A DNA stretch of 64,000 nt from Chitinophaga sp. E66 (GCA_019285755.1 CP079103.1:4402001-4466000); one strand, 5' to 3'; positions 1-9,360 are shown, counted from the first letter of the stretch. Numbers and translations are program-made. The notes: a model not told the origin generated them from the sequence alone.

Positions 1-36
1 TGGTGATGAATAAATATAATAAAATATGAATTACGA

Positions 37-84
37 ATACGAATTAACCGGTACAAACGTTGAATTGTACCGGATAATTCGTAT
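37..84. repeat. Long hairpin between rpsK and the next upstream-coordinate gene
   Basis: Inverted repeat: arms 37-46 and 75-84 pair perfectly, a single A/A mismatch follows (47/74), then 48-56 pairs with 65-73, leaving an 8-base loop. That is 19 pairs in the spacer just downstream of rpsK in the direction of transcription. No T-run follows, so it is more likely a processing, attenuation or mobile palindrome site than a plain terminator. Confidence 0.6.
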
Positions 85-99
85 CGGAATATCTGATGA

Positions 100-497
100 C
101 TATACCCTTCTCTTTTTCGGAGGACGGCAACCGTTATGCGGCAGCGGCGTAACGTCTTTGATCAGGGTTACCTCGATACCAGAGTTCGCGATAGCGCGGA
201 TTGCGCTTTCACGGCCGGCGCCGGGTCCTTTACAAATACGTCAGCTCTTTTCAGGCCGGCGTCGATAGCAGTTTTGGCGGCATCGGAAGCAGCCAGCTGA
301 GCAGCATAAGGAGTGTTCTTCTTAGAACCCTTGAAGCCCATCTTACCAGCAGAAGACCAGGAAATCACCTGACCCTGCTTGTTGGTGATGCTCACGATGA
401 TGTTGTTGAAACTTGCAGAGATATGTACATCTCCGAAGTTATCCACTTTTACTACCCTCTTTTTAGCGGCAGCTTTAGTATTCGTTGCTTTTGCCAT
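100..497 (-). CDS. rpsK: 30S ribosomal protein S11
   Basis: S11 of the small-subunit platform, which binds 16S rRNA near the mRNA exit. The N-terminal part reads VDNFGDVHISASFNNIIVSI, typical of the family. The frame breaks near base 223 in the GPGAGRES segment; one restored A in an A-run gives the normal end HNGCRPPKKRRV and a stop at 100. Corrected length is about 132 residues, as expected. It is the last gene visible of the alpha-type segment, after rpsM. Confidence 0.95.
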
Positions 498-608
498 AAT
501 TCGTTATAATTCCAACTATGAAACTCCAAATCCGTTTGTCTATAAAAACCCTTTATGCCGCCGCCTCCCGGATTTGGACGGAGGACCAGCAGACCAGGGA
601 TTCTATCA

Positions 609-989
609 CTATTTCTTGGTCGCCTTCTTCTTACCAGCAACCGTCTTACGCTTACCTTTACGGGTACGGCTGTTAGTACGGGTGCGCTGGCCTCTAACCG
701 GCAGACCTTTACGGTGACGCAGACCACGGTAGCAGGCGATATCCAGCAGACGCTTGATGTTCATCTGTACCTCGGAACGCAGTTGACCCTCAACTTTCAG
801 CTCGGCATTGATGATGTTACGAATCGCACCTTGCTCATCGTCATTCCAATCCTTCACTTTCTTGTTCAAGTCAATCCCTGCTTTTTCCAGGATATATACT
901 GCGGTAGAGTGACCAATTCCGAAGATGTAGGTCAGTCCAATTTCACCCCTTTTGTTTTTAGGAAGATCAATACCGGCTATACGTGCCAT
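609..989 (-). CDS. rpsM: 30S ribosomal protein S13
   Basis: S13 sits in the head of the 30S subunit and contacts the 50S subunit and P-site tRNA. The 126-residue frame is intact, starts MARIAGIDLP, carries the GLRHRKGLPVRGQRT signature, and ends in the usual Lys-rich tail. It lies between rpmJ and rpsK, as in other bacteria. Confidence 0.98.
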   Translation of the reverse strand: MARIAGIDLPKNKRGEIGLTYIFGIGHSTAVYILEKAGIDLNKKVKDWNDDEQGAIRNIINAELKVEGQLRSEVQMNIKRLLDIACYRGLRHRKGLPVRGQRTRTNSRTRKGKRKTVAGKKKATKK

Positions 990-1035
990 ATTAATTGTTT
1001 AATTTATGAGTCTTTATAATGAGTAACAGATGCGA

Positions 1036-1152
1036 TTAACCCTGACGTTGCTTAAAACGGGGATTCTTTTTGTTGATCACCAGCAATTTACCTTTGCGGC
1101 GAACGATCTTGCAGTCTGCACTTCTTTTCTTGATGGAAGCTCTTACTTTCAT
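1036..1152 (-). CDS. rpmJ: 50S ribosomal protein L36
   Basis: A 38-residue L36 that reads MKVRASIKKRSADCKIVRRK and ends NPRFKQRQG. It is the short basic protein of the large subunit. It keeps only one Cys of the zinc ribbon (CKIV followed by no CxxC or His pair), so it is the zinc-independent form. It lies 34 bases after infA. Confidence 0.95.
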   Translation of the reverse strand: MKVRASIKKRSADCKIVRRKGKLLVINKKNPRFKQRQG

Positions 1153-1186
1153 GAGTCAATTGTTATAAATCTACTAGTGTATTTTC

Positions 1187-1405
1187 TTACTTATACCTGA
1201 AAATTATACGACCCCTGCTCAAATCATAAGGGCTCATCTCAACCCCAACTTTATCGCCCGGCAGGATGCGAATATAGTGCATCCGCATTTTTCCAGAAAT
1301 GGTGGCCAAAATCTCATGCCCGTTTTCCAGCTTCACCCGGAACATTGCATTTGATAAGGCTTCGAGAATAATACCATCCTGTTTAATCAGTGCCTGTTTC
1401 GCCAT
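1187..1405 (-). CDS. infA: Translation initiation factor IF-1
   Basis: A 72-residue S1-fold protein that binds the 30S A site during initiation. It has the family signature NAMFRVKLENGHEI and the end RGRIIFRYK. Full length and intact. A TATCTTTG element lies 18-25 bases before the start, so infA may be expressed from its own promoter as well as from upstream. Confidence 0.97.
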   Translation of the reverse strand: MAKQALIKQDGIILEALSNAMFRVKLENGHEILATISGKMRMHYIRILPGDKVGVEMSPYDLSRGRIIFRYK

Positions 1406-1422
1406 AAAAATTTTTAGGAATG

Positions 1423-1430
1423 CAAAGATA
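1423..1430 (-). promoter_or_regulatory. Bacteroidota -7 element before infA
   Basis: TATCTTTG on the minus strand matches TAnnTTTG. The -33 region is only a T-rich stretch, so support is moderate. Confidence 0.4.
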
Positions 1431-1584
1431 CCATAAAAGTTTCTGAAACAGAAAAATTTAGGGCAAATAATATTTTTAAATATCCGGATTGTGGATAAAG
1501 TCCCCTCCCTGTTGTGAATAATTCATTAACAACTTGCTATACAATAATATATGTATACCGGAAAAGCATTGGGAACATGTCGCA

Positions 1585-2391
1585 TTACTGCGCTACCGCA
1601 CCCGCCAAAACCGGGTTTCGCTGCTCCGCAGCCTCGATTTCCACAAAAGTAGACAGCATGTCCGCCTTCCCCTTCTGCACAGATACCGTGTGCTCATAGT
1701 GCACCGACACCTTCCGGTCACGCGTCACAACGGTCCACCCGTCTTCCAGATACTCCACATCCCGGGTCCCCAAATTCACCATCGGCTCAATCGCGATCAC
1801 AAGACCATCTTTCAGTACCGCTCCGCTGCCTCTGCGGCCGTAATTCGGCACCTGAGGGTCCTCGTGAAGGTTACGCCCCAAACCATGCCCTACGAGCTCC
1901 CTAACCACGCCGTAGCCACGTTCCTTCTCAAGGTAATCCTGGATGGCGAAGGCAATATCGCCCACCCGGTTGCCTACTACAGCTTTTTCGATCCCCTTGT
2001 TCAGGGCAACCTTTGTCGCAGCCATCAGTTTCCTGACGTGCGGCGGTACTTCACCGATTGCGAAGGTATAGGCGCTGTCGCCATGGAATCCGTTCTTATA
2101 GACGCCCACGTCTACGGAGACCACATCTCCTTCACGGAGTATATGTGCATTAGGAATGCCATGAACAACCGCTTCGTTCACGGAAATGCAGCAGGTATTG
2201 GGAAAACCTTTATAATTTTTGAAGGAAGGCACCGCGCCGTGGTCCCGGATGAATTGCTCCGCGATCGCATCGATATCGAGCGTGGTCATGCCGGGCTTCA
2301 GCTGACGGGCCACTTCCGCGAGGGTAGCGCTCACCAGCTGAGCGCTTTCGCGCATCAGCTCAATTTCTTCTTTTGTCTTATAATGAATCAT
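1585..2391 (-). CDS. map: Methionine aminopeptidase type I
   Basis: Removes the initiator Met from nascent proteins, using two divalent metal ions. The metal ligands are visible in VSVDVGVYKNGFHGDSA (two Asp), ELVGHGLGRNLHE (His), AIEPMVN (Glu) and the final HYEHTVSV. I start at the second Met (MIHYKTKEE) because this matches the family start; a frame three codons longer is open. About 268 residues, intact. A strong hairpin lies between secY and map, so map is probably a separate transcript. Confidence 0.96.
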   Translation of the reverse strand: MIHYKTKEEIELMRESAQLVSATLAEVARQLKPGMTTLDIDAIAEQFIRDHGAVPSFKNYKGFPNTCCISVNEAVVHGIPNAHILREGDVVSVDVGVYKNGFHGDSAYTFAIGEVPPHVRKLMAATKVALNKGIEKAVVGNRVGDIAFAIQDYLEKERGYGVVRELVGHGLGRNLHEDPQVPNYGRRGSGAVLKDGLVIAIEPMVNLGTRDVEYLEDGWTVVTRDRKVSVHYEHTVSVQKGKADMLSTFVEIEAAEQRNPVLAGAVAQ

Positions 2392-2441
2392 AACATGCAA
2401 AATTAATCAAAAATGCCGATACGGCATTGCCGTAAACAAAA

Positions 2442-2473
2442 CAGCCATCCTGACAATTGGTTCAGGATGGCTG
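2442..2473 (-). terminator. Terminator after secY
   Basis: A 12-bp perfect stem (2442-2453 with 2462-2473) and 8-base loop, followed on the minus strand by a T-rich stretch. It separates secY from map. Confidence 0.75.
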
Positions 2474-2495
2474 CTAAATATGTGTCGCCTTAACG

Positions 2496-3839
2496 TTATG
2501 CGTTGGCGGGAGATGTTCTGCCTTTGATGCGGCCGGAGCTCATCAGTCCGTCGTAGTGACGCATGAGCAGCTGGCTTTCGATCTGCTGCAGGGTATCGAG
2601 GATAACGCCTACCATGATCAGCAGGGAAGTACCGCCGAAGAAGGTGGCAAACTGGCTGTTGATACCGAATGCGGCGGCGATACCGGGCAGTACGCCCACG
2701 AGCGCCAGGAATACAGAGCCCGGGAGGGTGATGCGGTCCATTACGGCGCCGATGTAATCTGCCGTTGCTTTACCGGGCTTTACGCCGGGAATAAACCCGT
2801 TGTTGCGTTTCATTTCATCCGCCATTTGGGTGGGGTTGAAGATAAGCGCGGTATAGAAGAAGGTGAATACGATTACGAGCACTGCATAGATCACATTGTA
2901 CCAGGGATTGGTGTGATCGCTGAAGATGCGGATGAAACCGGAAGCGCCTTCGCTTTGTGTAGCAAAACCGATCGCCGTGGCCGGGATGAACATGATAGCC
3001 TGGGCGAAGATGATGGGCATAACGCCTGCAGCATTCACTTTGAGGGGAATGAACTGGCGGACGCCACCGTATTGTTTATTACCTACGATTCTTTTGGCGT
3101 AGTTCACTGGGATTTTGCGCGTGCCCTGTACCAGCAGGATGAGCCCGATGGTAATAACGATGAACATGGCAATTTCCACGAGGAAAAGGAGAAGTCCTCC
3201 GCCTGCACCTGTGGTTTTCAGGGAGAATTCCGCCAGGAGGGATTCGGGGAGGCGGGCGAGGATGCCCATCATGATGATGATGGAAGTACCGTTACCAATG
3301 CCCTTATCCGTGATTTTTTCACCCAGCCACATAACGAACAGCGTTCCGGCGGTCAGCACCACGGTGGTGGAGAGCCAGAACATAAAGCCGCCGTATGCGG
3401 GGATGAGCGCCGCACCGGATTGCGTTCTGAGGTAAGCCACGTACGCACTGGCCTGGAAAGCCGTCACGATTACGGTGAGCAGGCGGGTGTATTGGTTGAT
3501 CTTCTTCCGGCCGCTGTCTCCCTCTTTCTGTAATTTCTGGAAATAGGGAACGGCGATCGTCAGGAGCTGAATGGCGATAGACGCCGAGATATAGGGCATG
3601 ATGCCGAGGGCGAAGATGGATGCGCGGGAAAAAGATCCACCTGCAAACATGTTGAACAGCCCCAGGATACCTTGCTGGGAAGTCTCGGAGAATTTGGCCA
3701 GCTCGTTGGGATCGAGACCGGGAAGGGTGATATAGGAACCAACACGGTATACCAGTACCAGGAGCAGCGTAGTGAGGATGCGTTTGCGCAGATCCTCGAT
3801 ACTCCAGATGTTCTTTATGGTTTCGATAAATTTCTTCAC
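2496..3839 (-). CDS. secY: Protein translocase channel subunit SecY
   Basis: Membrane pore of the Sec pathway, working with SecE/SecG and SecA. The 447-residue protein is intact, starts MKKFIETIKNIWSIEDLRKR, has about ten hydrophobic segments, the conserved loop GGVRQFIPLKVN and a C-terminal LLMRHYDGLM. It follows rplO, the standard spc-operon position. Confidence 0.97.
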   Translation of the reverse strand: MKKFIETIKNIWSIEDLRKRILTTLLLVLVYRVGSYITLPGLDPNELAKFSETSQQGILGLFNMFAGGSFSRASIFALGIMPYISASIAIQLLTIAVPYFQKLQKEGDSGRKKINQYTRLLTVIVTAFQASAYVAYLRTQSGAALIPAYGGFMFWLSTTVVLTAGTLFVMWLGEKITDKGIGNGTSIIIMMGILARLPESLLAEFSLKTTGAGGGLLLFLVEIAMFIVITIGLILLVQGTRKIPVNYAKRIVGNKQYGGVRQFIPLKVNAAGVMPIIFAQAIMFIPATAIGFATQSEGASGFIRIFSDHTNPWYNVIYAVLVIVFTFFYTALIFNPTQMADEMKRNNGFIPGVKPGKATADYIGAVMDRITLPGSVFLALVGVLPGIAAAFGINSQFATFFGGTSLLIMVGVILDTLQQIESQLLMRHYDGLMSSGRIKGRTSPANA

Positions 3840-3921
3840 AGGAAGATAAGAGTTTAATAACGCGTGTAAAATTCGAAAAGACGCACTACTCCGTAGTAGG
3901 CGCCTTCTCTATCGTAATTTC

Positions 3922-4367
3922 TTAAACCAGTTCCACAGAACCCCGGCTGCTTCGATGGCTGCTTTCGCTTTCTCGCTGATTGCGTTCACTTTCAGCGTTA
4001 CTTTGCTCTTCAGTTCACCGTGGCCCAGTACTTTCACCGCGTCAGTTTTGCTGATGAGGCCGTTCATGTACAGGTTTTCGAGGCTGAATTCCTGGATGCC
4101 GTATTTTTCAATAATGGTGTCCAGCTGACCAACGTTGAATACTTTATATTCTACGCGGCTGATCGGGTGGAAGCCACGTTTCGGCAGACGGCGTTGGATC
4201 GGCATCTGACCACCTTCGTGACCACGTTTGCTGGAGTAACCGGTGTTGGATTGAGCACCTTTGTTACCTTTCGTAGAGGTACCACCTTTACCGGACGCTT
4301 CGCCACGGCCAAGGCGTTTTTCTTTATGTACTGCGCCTTTTGCAGGACGGATTTGATGTAAGCTCAT
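3922..4367 (-). CDS. rplO: 50S ribosomal protein L15
   Basis: Late-assembly large-subunit protein, about 148 residues. The N-terminal part has the Gly/Lys-rich stretch GKGGTSTKGNKGAQS. One G is missing near 3945; restoring it gives the normal end AAGGSVELV and a stop at 3922. As written the frame runs 13 bases too far. Confidence 0.95.
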
Positions 4368-4464
4368 TTGTGTAATTGTTTTACTTGCGCGGAAATCAAC
4401 CGCTCGCTTTTACAATGATAATTCAAAAAAACAGAAAGCCAAATGCAAAAATGAAAATTTTACA

Positions 4465-4650
4465 TTATGCATTCACTTCTTCCACTTTCACCAGGTGGTG
4501 CACAGCGCGAACCATGCCCAGGATCTGGGGAGTAGCTTCAACCTCAACGGTATTGTTCATCTTTTTCAGACCGAGAGCCTTCAGCGTCAGCTTCTGACGT
4601 TCAGGGCGATCGATACCGCTTTTTACCTGGGTGATCTTAATCTTTGCCAT
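4465..4650 (-). CDS. rpmD: 50S ribosomal protein L30
   Basis: A 61-residue L30 that begins MAKIKITQVKSGIDRPERQK and contains the PQILGMVRAVHHLVKVEE signature. Intact and in the usual place between rpsE and rplO. Confidence 0.96.
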   Translation of the reverse strand: MAKIKITQVKSGIDRPERQKLTLKALGLKKMNNTVEVEATPQILGMVRAVHHLVKVEEVNA

Positions 4651-4733
4651 TTTACTTTGATATATAACCTATGAAGAATTCCGGCATCCGGAAGCCGTAG
4701 CCGCCGTTACCGGGATTATATCGGCCCGGTTGA

Positions 4734-5252
4734 TTATCCGTTGAAAACTTTCTTCAGGGATACGTTGCGGGTTTTGGCCACCGAAATGGGCTCACGCAGC
4801 AGGCCCAGCGCCTTGAACGTAGCTTTTACCACGTTGTGCGGGTTCGCGGAACCAAGGGATTTGGCCAGAACGTCGGTGATACCGGCGCTTTCCAGAACGG
4901 CGCGCATAGAACCACCAGCGATCACACCCGTACCATGAGCGGCAGGTTTGATAAGCACTTTAGCAGCGCCTTCTTTAGCCAGCTGATCGTGGGGAATAGT
5001 ACCGTGGTGAATGGGGATCTTGATCAGGTTCTTCTTTGCATCGTCGATACCTTTAGTGATCGCTTCCTGCACTTCCTTGGCTTTACCAAGACCGTGACCT
5101 ACCACGCCATTTTCGTTACCCACTACCACCAGCGCAGAAAAGCTGAAAGTACGACCACCTTTGGTAGTCTTCGTAACCCTGTTGATGGTTACAACCTTTT
5201 CTTTCAGTTCCAGATCGCCGGCTTTTACTTTATTGAATAAATTCTTTGCCAT
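4734..5252 (-). CDS. rpsE: 30S ribosomal protein S5
   Basis: S5 affects decoding accuracy and the mRNA entry channel. The 172-residue frame is intact: double-stranded-RNA-binding-like N domain ending in GGRTFSFSALVVVGNENG, then the C domain with GTGVIAGGSMRAVLE and the LGSANPHNVVKA signature. Confidence 0.97.
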   Translation of the reverse strand: MAKNLFNKVKAGDLELKEKVVTINRVTKTTKGGRTFSFSALVVVGNENGVVGHGLGKAKEVQEAITKGIDDAKKNLIKIPIHHGTIPHDQLAKEGAAKVLIKPAAHGTGVIAGGSMRAVLESAGITDVLAKSLGSANPHNVVKATFKALGLLREPISVAKTRNVSLKKVFNG

Positions 5253-5285
5253 TTTTATTTAATAAGAATTACGATATCAGTTTGA

Positions 5286-5639
5286 TTAGAATTGCAGACC
5301 GCCTTCGCGCGCGCCATCAGCAGTTGCCTTCACGCGGCCATGGTAGAGATAACCGGAACGGTCAAACACGCAGGTGGTAACACCCAGAGCGGTCGCTTTA
5401 GCGGCCAGGGCAGCGCCTACTTGTTTCGCCTTTTCGGATTTAGTGCCGGTCACACCTGCCAGCGCTTTATCGCGGGAAGATGCAGACGCCAGGGTAGTAC
5501 CGGTAGTATCGTCGATCAGCTGGAGATAGATCTCCGAGTTGCTGCGAAATACGGACAGTCTGGGCTTCTGTGCAGTTCCGCTGATCTTCTTACGGATACG
5601 GTAGCGGATATTCTGTCTTCTGTTTGCTTTTGTAATCAT
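5286..5639 (-). CDS. rplR: 50S ribosomal protein L18
   Basis: Binds 5S rRNA in the central protuberance. I start at MITKANRRQNIRYRIRKK, giving 117 residues, the normal size; a longer open frame to 5711 runs through a hairpin and does not look like L18. It ends with DRSGYLYHGRVKATADGARE, the family signature. Confidence 0.95.
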   Translation of the reverse strand: MITKANRRQNIRYRIRKKISGTAQKPRLSVFRSNSEIYLQLIDDTTGTTLASASSRDKALAGVTGTKSEKAKQVGAALAAKATALGVTTCVFDRSGYLYHGRVKATADGAREGGLQF

Positions 5640-5683
5640 TACTTTAAGTATTTGATCTCCCGATGCTGCCGGGATTTTATTGG

Positions 5684-5722
5684 TAAAGTAAACATCGGGA
5701 CTGCTGCCCAATGTTTACTTTA
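5684..5722 (-). repeat. Hairpin in the rplF-rplR spacer
   Basis: Arms 5684-5695 and 5711-5722 pair perfectly over 12 bases, with a further GGG/CCC inside. No T-run follows, so it is an in-operon structure, not an obvious terminator. The whole spacer is about 150 bases, long for this junction. Confidence 0.6.
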
Positions 5723-5788
5723 ATGTTTTAAAATGGTCCTGTCCCTCTCCCATCACAGCCTTACGCCGCGCAGCGAAGGGACCGGAAA

Positions 5789-6342
5789 TTATTTACCGGC
5801 GGATTTACCAGCTTTCTTACGTACCACTTCATCGCTGTAGCGAACACCTTTACCTTTGTACGGCTCGGGTTTGCGCAGGCTACGGATCTTAGCGGCAACC
5901 TGGCCCAGCAGTTGGTTGTCGATACCTTCCAGCTGGATCAGCGGGTTCTTACCTTTTCGGTAACGGTATTCAGCTTCAGTTCCTTGGGGATCTCGAAGAT
6001 GATGTTGTGAGAGTAACCGAGCGACAGGTCAAGCAGTTGACCATTGTGCGCAGCCTTGTAACCCACACCTACCAGTTCCAGTTGTTTCTTGAAACCGTCG
6101 GTTACGCCGGTCACCATGTTGGCGAGGAGGGCGCGGTACAGACCGTGCAGTGCACGGTGGCGGATCTGGTCGGTAGGACGAACTACGTTCAGTTCTCCGT
6201 CTTTCACTTCCACTTTAATATCGCGGTCGATAACTTGTTTCAGTTCGCCTTTGGGACCTTTTACGGTCACTTCGTTGGCTGCGTTAACGTTTACCGTTAC
6301 GCCGCTTGCCAGTTTAATCGGACTTCTGCCTATACGTGACAT
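5789..6342 (-). CDS. rplF: 50S ribosomal protein L6
   Basis: L6 lies near the factor-binding stalk base. It starts MSRIGRSPIKLASGVTVNVN. One A is missing near 5957 (TEKGKNP); restoring it continues into IRSLRKPEPYKGKGVRY, the L6 signature, and ends KAGKSAGK. Corrected length 184 residues. Confidence 0.95.
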
Positions 6343-6458
6343 GATTTGTCGATTTATGTTGTGTTGTTACCGTCATCCCGGGTTCAGCCCGTATAGAAGG
6401 CTTAATAATCGAAAATGACGTTAATCCCGCCCTGATAAAGGACGGGATCGGAATATGA

Positions 6459-6857
6459 TTAATATACGTAGCAAACTACTTCGCCACCTACGTTTTGTGC
6501 TTTAGCTTCTTTGTCGGTCATAACACCTTTGGAAGTGGAGATGATCGAAATGCCAAGACCATTCTTGATACGTTTGAAGTCTTCAGGTTTGGAATATTGG
6601 CGCAGACCGGGACGGGAAATACGTTGCAGGTCGGTGATAGCCGGAACCTTGGTCTGGGGATCATATTTCAGAGCGATCTTGATGATGCCCTGTTTGTTGT
6701 CTTCCTCGAACTTGTACTTCAGGATATAACCTTTGTCGTACAGGATCTCGGTAATACGTTTCTTCAGTTTGGAAGCCGGAATTTCAACGATCCGGTGATT
6801 TGCCATTTGGGCATTGCGGACGCGTGTCAGAAAATCTGCTATTGGATCAGTAACCAT
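6459..6857 (-). CDS. rpsH: 30S ribosomal protein S8
   Basis: Primary 16S rRNA-binding protein, often the feedback regulator of this operon. 132 residues, intact, from MVTDPIADFLTRVRNAQMAN to the signature GLGISIISTSKGVMTDKEAK and a final VCYVY. Confidence 0.97.
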   Translation of the reverse strand: MVTDPIADFLTRVRNAQMANHRIVEIPASKLKKRITEILYDKGYILKYKFEEDNKQGIIKIALKYDPQTKVPAITDLQRISRPGLRQYSKPEDFKRIKNGLGISIISTSKGVMTDKEAKAQNVGGEVVCYVY

Positions 6858-6944
6858 TGTTAGTTAAAGTTGAAAATGTGTACAATGCGATATCCAATCG
6901 ATATAGATAGGAATCAAAAACTTCAGGTGCTGCCCCGGTAAATA

Positions 6945-7214
6945 TTACCAGGAAGCTTTTCTTACGCCAGGGATCTTACCTGCCAGTGCCATGTCGCGGA
7001 ACATGTTACGGCAAATGCCGAACTGACGCATGTAACCTTTAGGACGGCCGGTCAGCTGGCAACGGTTGTGCAGGCGAACGGGAGAAGCGTTTTTAGGCAG
7101 TTTGTCGAGCGCTGCATAATCACCTTCAGCTTTCAGCTGGGCGCGTTTCTCAGCGAACTTGGCTACGAGTACTTCTCTCTTTCTTTGTCTGGCTTTTACG
7201 GATTCTTTTGCCAT
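6945..7214 (-). CDS. rpsN: 30S ribosomal protein S14
   Basis: An 89-residue S14 without a CxxC zinc ribbon, so the zinc-independent long form. Signature RCQLTGRPKGYMRQFGICR. It overlaps no neighbour and lies 6 bases after rplE. Confidence 0.97.
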   Translation of the reverse strand: MAKESVKARQRKREVLVAKFAEKRAQLKAEGDYAALDKLPKNASPVRLHNRCQLTGRPKGYMRQFGICRNMFRDMALAGKIPGVRKASW

Positions 7215-7220
7215 GAGTTA

Positions 7221-7795
7221 TTATTGTTGATCTTTTTTGATGTTCTTGAACGGCATACCCAGTTCTTTCAGGAGCTCGTAAGCTTCTTCGTTGGTTTGGG
7301 CAGTGGTAACGAACGTAATGTCCATACCGGTGATTTTGGTCACCTTGTCGATGTCGATTTCCGGGAAGATGATCTGCTCGGTTACGCCCAGGGTATAGTT
7401 ACCGCGGCCGTCGAAAGCTTTCTCGTTGATACCCTTGAAGTCGCGTACGCGGGGCAGGGACACGGCGATCAGGCGATCGAGGAATTCGTACATGGTTACA
7501 CCACGCAGTGTCACACGCGCACCGATGGGCATATGCTTACGCAGTTTGAAGTTGGAGATGTCCTTTTTGGACAGAGTAGCGATGGCTTTCTGACCAGCGA
7601 TACGGGTCATTTCGTCCACAGCGATGTCTACCAGCTTCTTGTCACCAACGGCACCATTGATCCCTGGTTCAGGCAGATCTTGGTCAGGCGGGGAACCTGC
7701 ATCACGCTCTTATAGTTAAACTTCTTTTGCAGGTTAGCTACCACTTCGTTGCGGTATTTGGACTGCAGTCTGGGTTTATATGATGTATTTGCCAT
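7221..7795 (-). CDS. rplE: 50S ribosomal protein L5
   Basis: 5S rRNA-binding protein of the central protuberance. It starts MANTSYKPRLQSKYRNEVVA at 7795. One G is missing near 7662 (NQGINGAVGDKKLVD); the rest reads through DEMTRIAGQKAI to GMPFKNIKKDQQ. Corrected length 191 residues. Confidence 0.95.
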
Positions 7796-7802
7796 TATTT
7801 GA

Positions 7803-8138
7803 TTACCTCCCTGATTTTTTAGCGATACGAACTACTTTACCGTTTTCACGCTGGCGGCTTACACGTGTAGCCTTACCTGCCTTAGCGTCCCACAACATAA
7901 CGTTGGAAAGGGAAATCGGAGCCTCCTGCTTTACAATACCGCCTTTGGTATTCTGAGCAGTCGGTTTGGTGTGCTTGGTGATGATGTTTACACCTTCTAC
8001 CAACACTTTGGGATTGGAGGCGTCAACGATGACTTCCAACACCTTACGTGCTTTGGTACGGTCCTTGTCCTCACCGGCAATTACCACAACCAGGTCGCCT
8101 TTCTTAATGTTGAACTTAGGCTTAAATCTAGTTTTCAT
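7803..8138 (-). CDS. rplX: 50S ribosomal protein L24
   Basis: Assembly-initiator protein with a KOW motif (KKGDLVVVIAGEDKDRTKAR). 111 residues, intact, 7 bases before rplE. Confidence 0.97.
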   Translation of the reverse strand: MKTRFKPKFNIKKGDLVVVIAGEDKDRTKARKVLEVIVDASNPKVLVEGVNIITKHTKPTAQNTKGGIVKQEAPISLSNVMLWDAKAGKATRVSRQRENGKVVRIAKKSGR

Positions 8139-8229
8139 CTGTTTGTTTGTTTATACGCCAAGCAAAACTTGGGTCTCGCTTGATTAAAATATATGTCGTT
8201 TTATGAAACGGGTCGCAAAGATATGCAAA

Positions 8230-8320
8230 GATTTCGGATACTGAATCCAGCTATTCACATAAAGCGCGTCACTATATATAACCCGCTTATGCCCAACAAC
8301 TTGATCCTGTATCCGAAATC
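8230..8320 (-). repeat. 12-bp inverted repeat in the rplN-rplX spacer
   Basis: Arms 8230-8241 and 8309-8320 are perfect complements enclosing 67 bases, which contain a smaller possible stem (AAGCG and CGCTT). The spacer between rplN and rplX is 195 bases, much longer than the near-zero gap normal for this pair. Confidence 0.5.
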
Positions 8321-8333
8321 CTATATCGACTCC

Positions 8334-8702
8334 TTAAAGCACCTCAGGCGCCAGGGAGATGATCTTCATGTATCCTTTATCGCGAAGCTCACGGGCAACC
8401 GGACCGAAAATACGGGTACCGCGCGGCTCGTCAGAGTTGTTCAGCAATACTACGGCGTTGTCGTCGAAGCGGATGTAAGAACCGTCACGGCGACGGAGTT
8501 TCTTCTTCGTTCTTACAATAACAGCTTTGGTTACGGTACCTTTCTTCATACCGCCACCGGGGATGGCGTCCTTCACAGTCACCACAATCTTATCGCCCAC
8601 ACCTGCGTAGTCCTGGCCGGAGTTGCCGAGTACGCGGATGCAGAGCACTTCTTTAGCGCCACTGTTATCTGCTACGTTCAGCCTTGATTCTTGTTGTATC
8701 AT
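8334..8702 (-). CDS. rplN: 50S ribosomal protein L14
   Basis: L14 forms an inter-subunit bridge. 122 residues, intact, MIQQESRLNVADNSGAKEVL to KIISLAPEVL, including the RRRDGSYIRFDDNAVVLLN segment. Confidence 0.98.
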   Translation of the reverse strand: MIQQESRLNVADNSGAKEVLCIRVLGNSGQDYAGVGDKIVVTVKDAIPGGGMKKGTVTKAVIVRTKKKLRRRDGSYIRFDDNAVVLLNNSDEPRGTRIFGPVARELRDKGYMKIISLAPEVL

Positions 8703-8779
8703 CGTAATGCGTTTGTAATTGTTTTAGCAGCGGCTGCAGGTCCATGATTGGTTTCCGGCAGCTTGAAACAAATAATAAA

Positions 8780-9039
8780 TTATTTTACTTTCTCGATCAC
8801 TTCCACCATGCGCCAGCATTTGTTCTTGGACATCGGGCGGGTTTCCATGATACGAACAGTGTCACCAATGCTGCACTCGTTCTTGTCGTCGTGCGCCATG
8901 AATTTGGTGGTTTTCTTTACGAACTTACCGTAGATCGGGTGTTTTACCTTACGTTCAACGTTCACGGTAATGGTTTTATCCATTTTGTTGCTGGATACTA
9001 CCCCGATCTGGTTTTTCTTAATTTTCTTTCGGTCGTCAT
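8780..9039 (-). CDS. rpsQ: 30S ribosomal protein S17
   Basis: Primary 16S rRNA binder with an OB fold. The true start is MTTERKLRKNQIGVVSS at 9039; one A is missing near 9013, which would otherwise leave only the part from MDKTITVNVERK. Corrected length 86 residues, including HDDKNECSIGDTVRIMETRP. Confidence 0.93.
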
Positions 9040-9098
9040 TTGTTGAAAGTTTATTTACTTCCTTACCACCTTACGGCGGAAATGGTGAATGCTAATTT

Positions 9099-9299
9099 TT
9101 AGAATCCCAGTTGTCTTCTACGCAGTTCAGTCTGAATGCGCGCCAGCTCTCTCCTCATGAAACGGATCTGCATGGGATTTTCGATCGGCGTTACCGCGTG
9201 GCTGAACGTGATCTTTTTCAGGCGCAGGGCTTCTTCAGACAGTTTGTCTTTCAAATCCTGATCGCTCAGGCCTTTAAGATCCAGTTTTGCTTTAGGCAT
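9099..9299 (-). CDS. rpmC: 50S ribosomal protein L29
   Basis: 66-residue helical protein near the peptide exit tunnel; contains the signature FMRRELARIQTELRRRQ. Intact. Confidence 0.96.
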   Translation of the reverse strand: MPKAKLDLKGLSDQDLKDKLSEEALRLKKITFSHAVTPIENPMQIRFMRRELARIQTELRRRQLGF

Positions 9300-9360
9300 C
9301 GTTTGTTATTTTGTTTCTGGTTATCAGGTTTGTTTTCGCTCGGTTCGGTTCTTATCCAAA

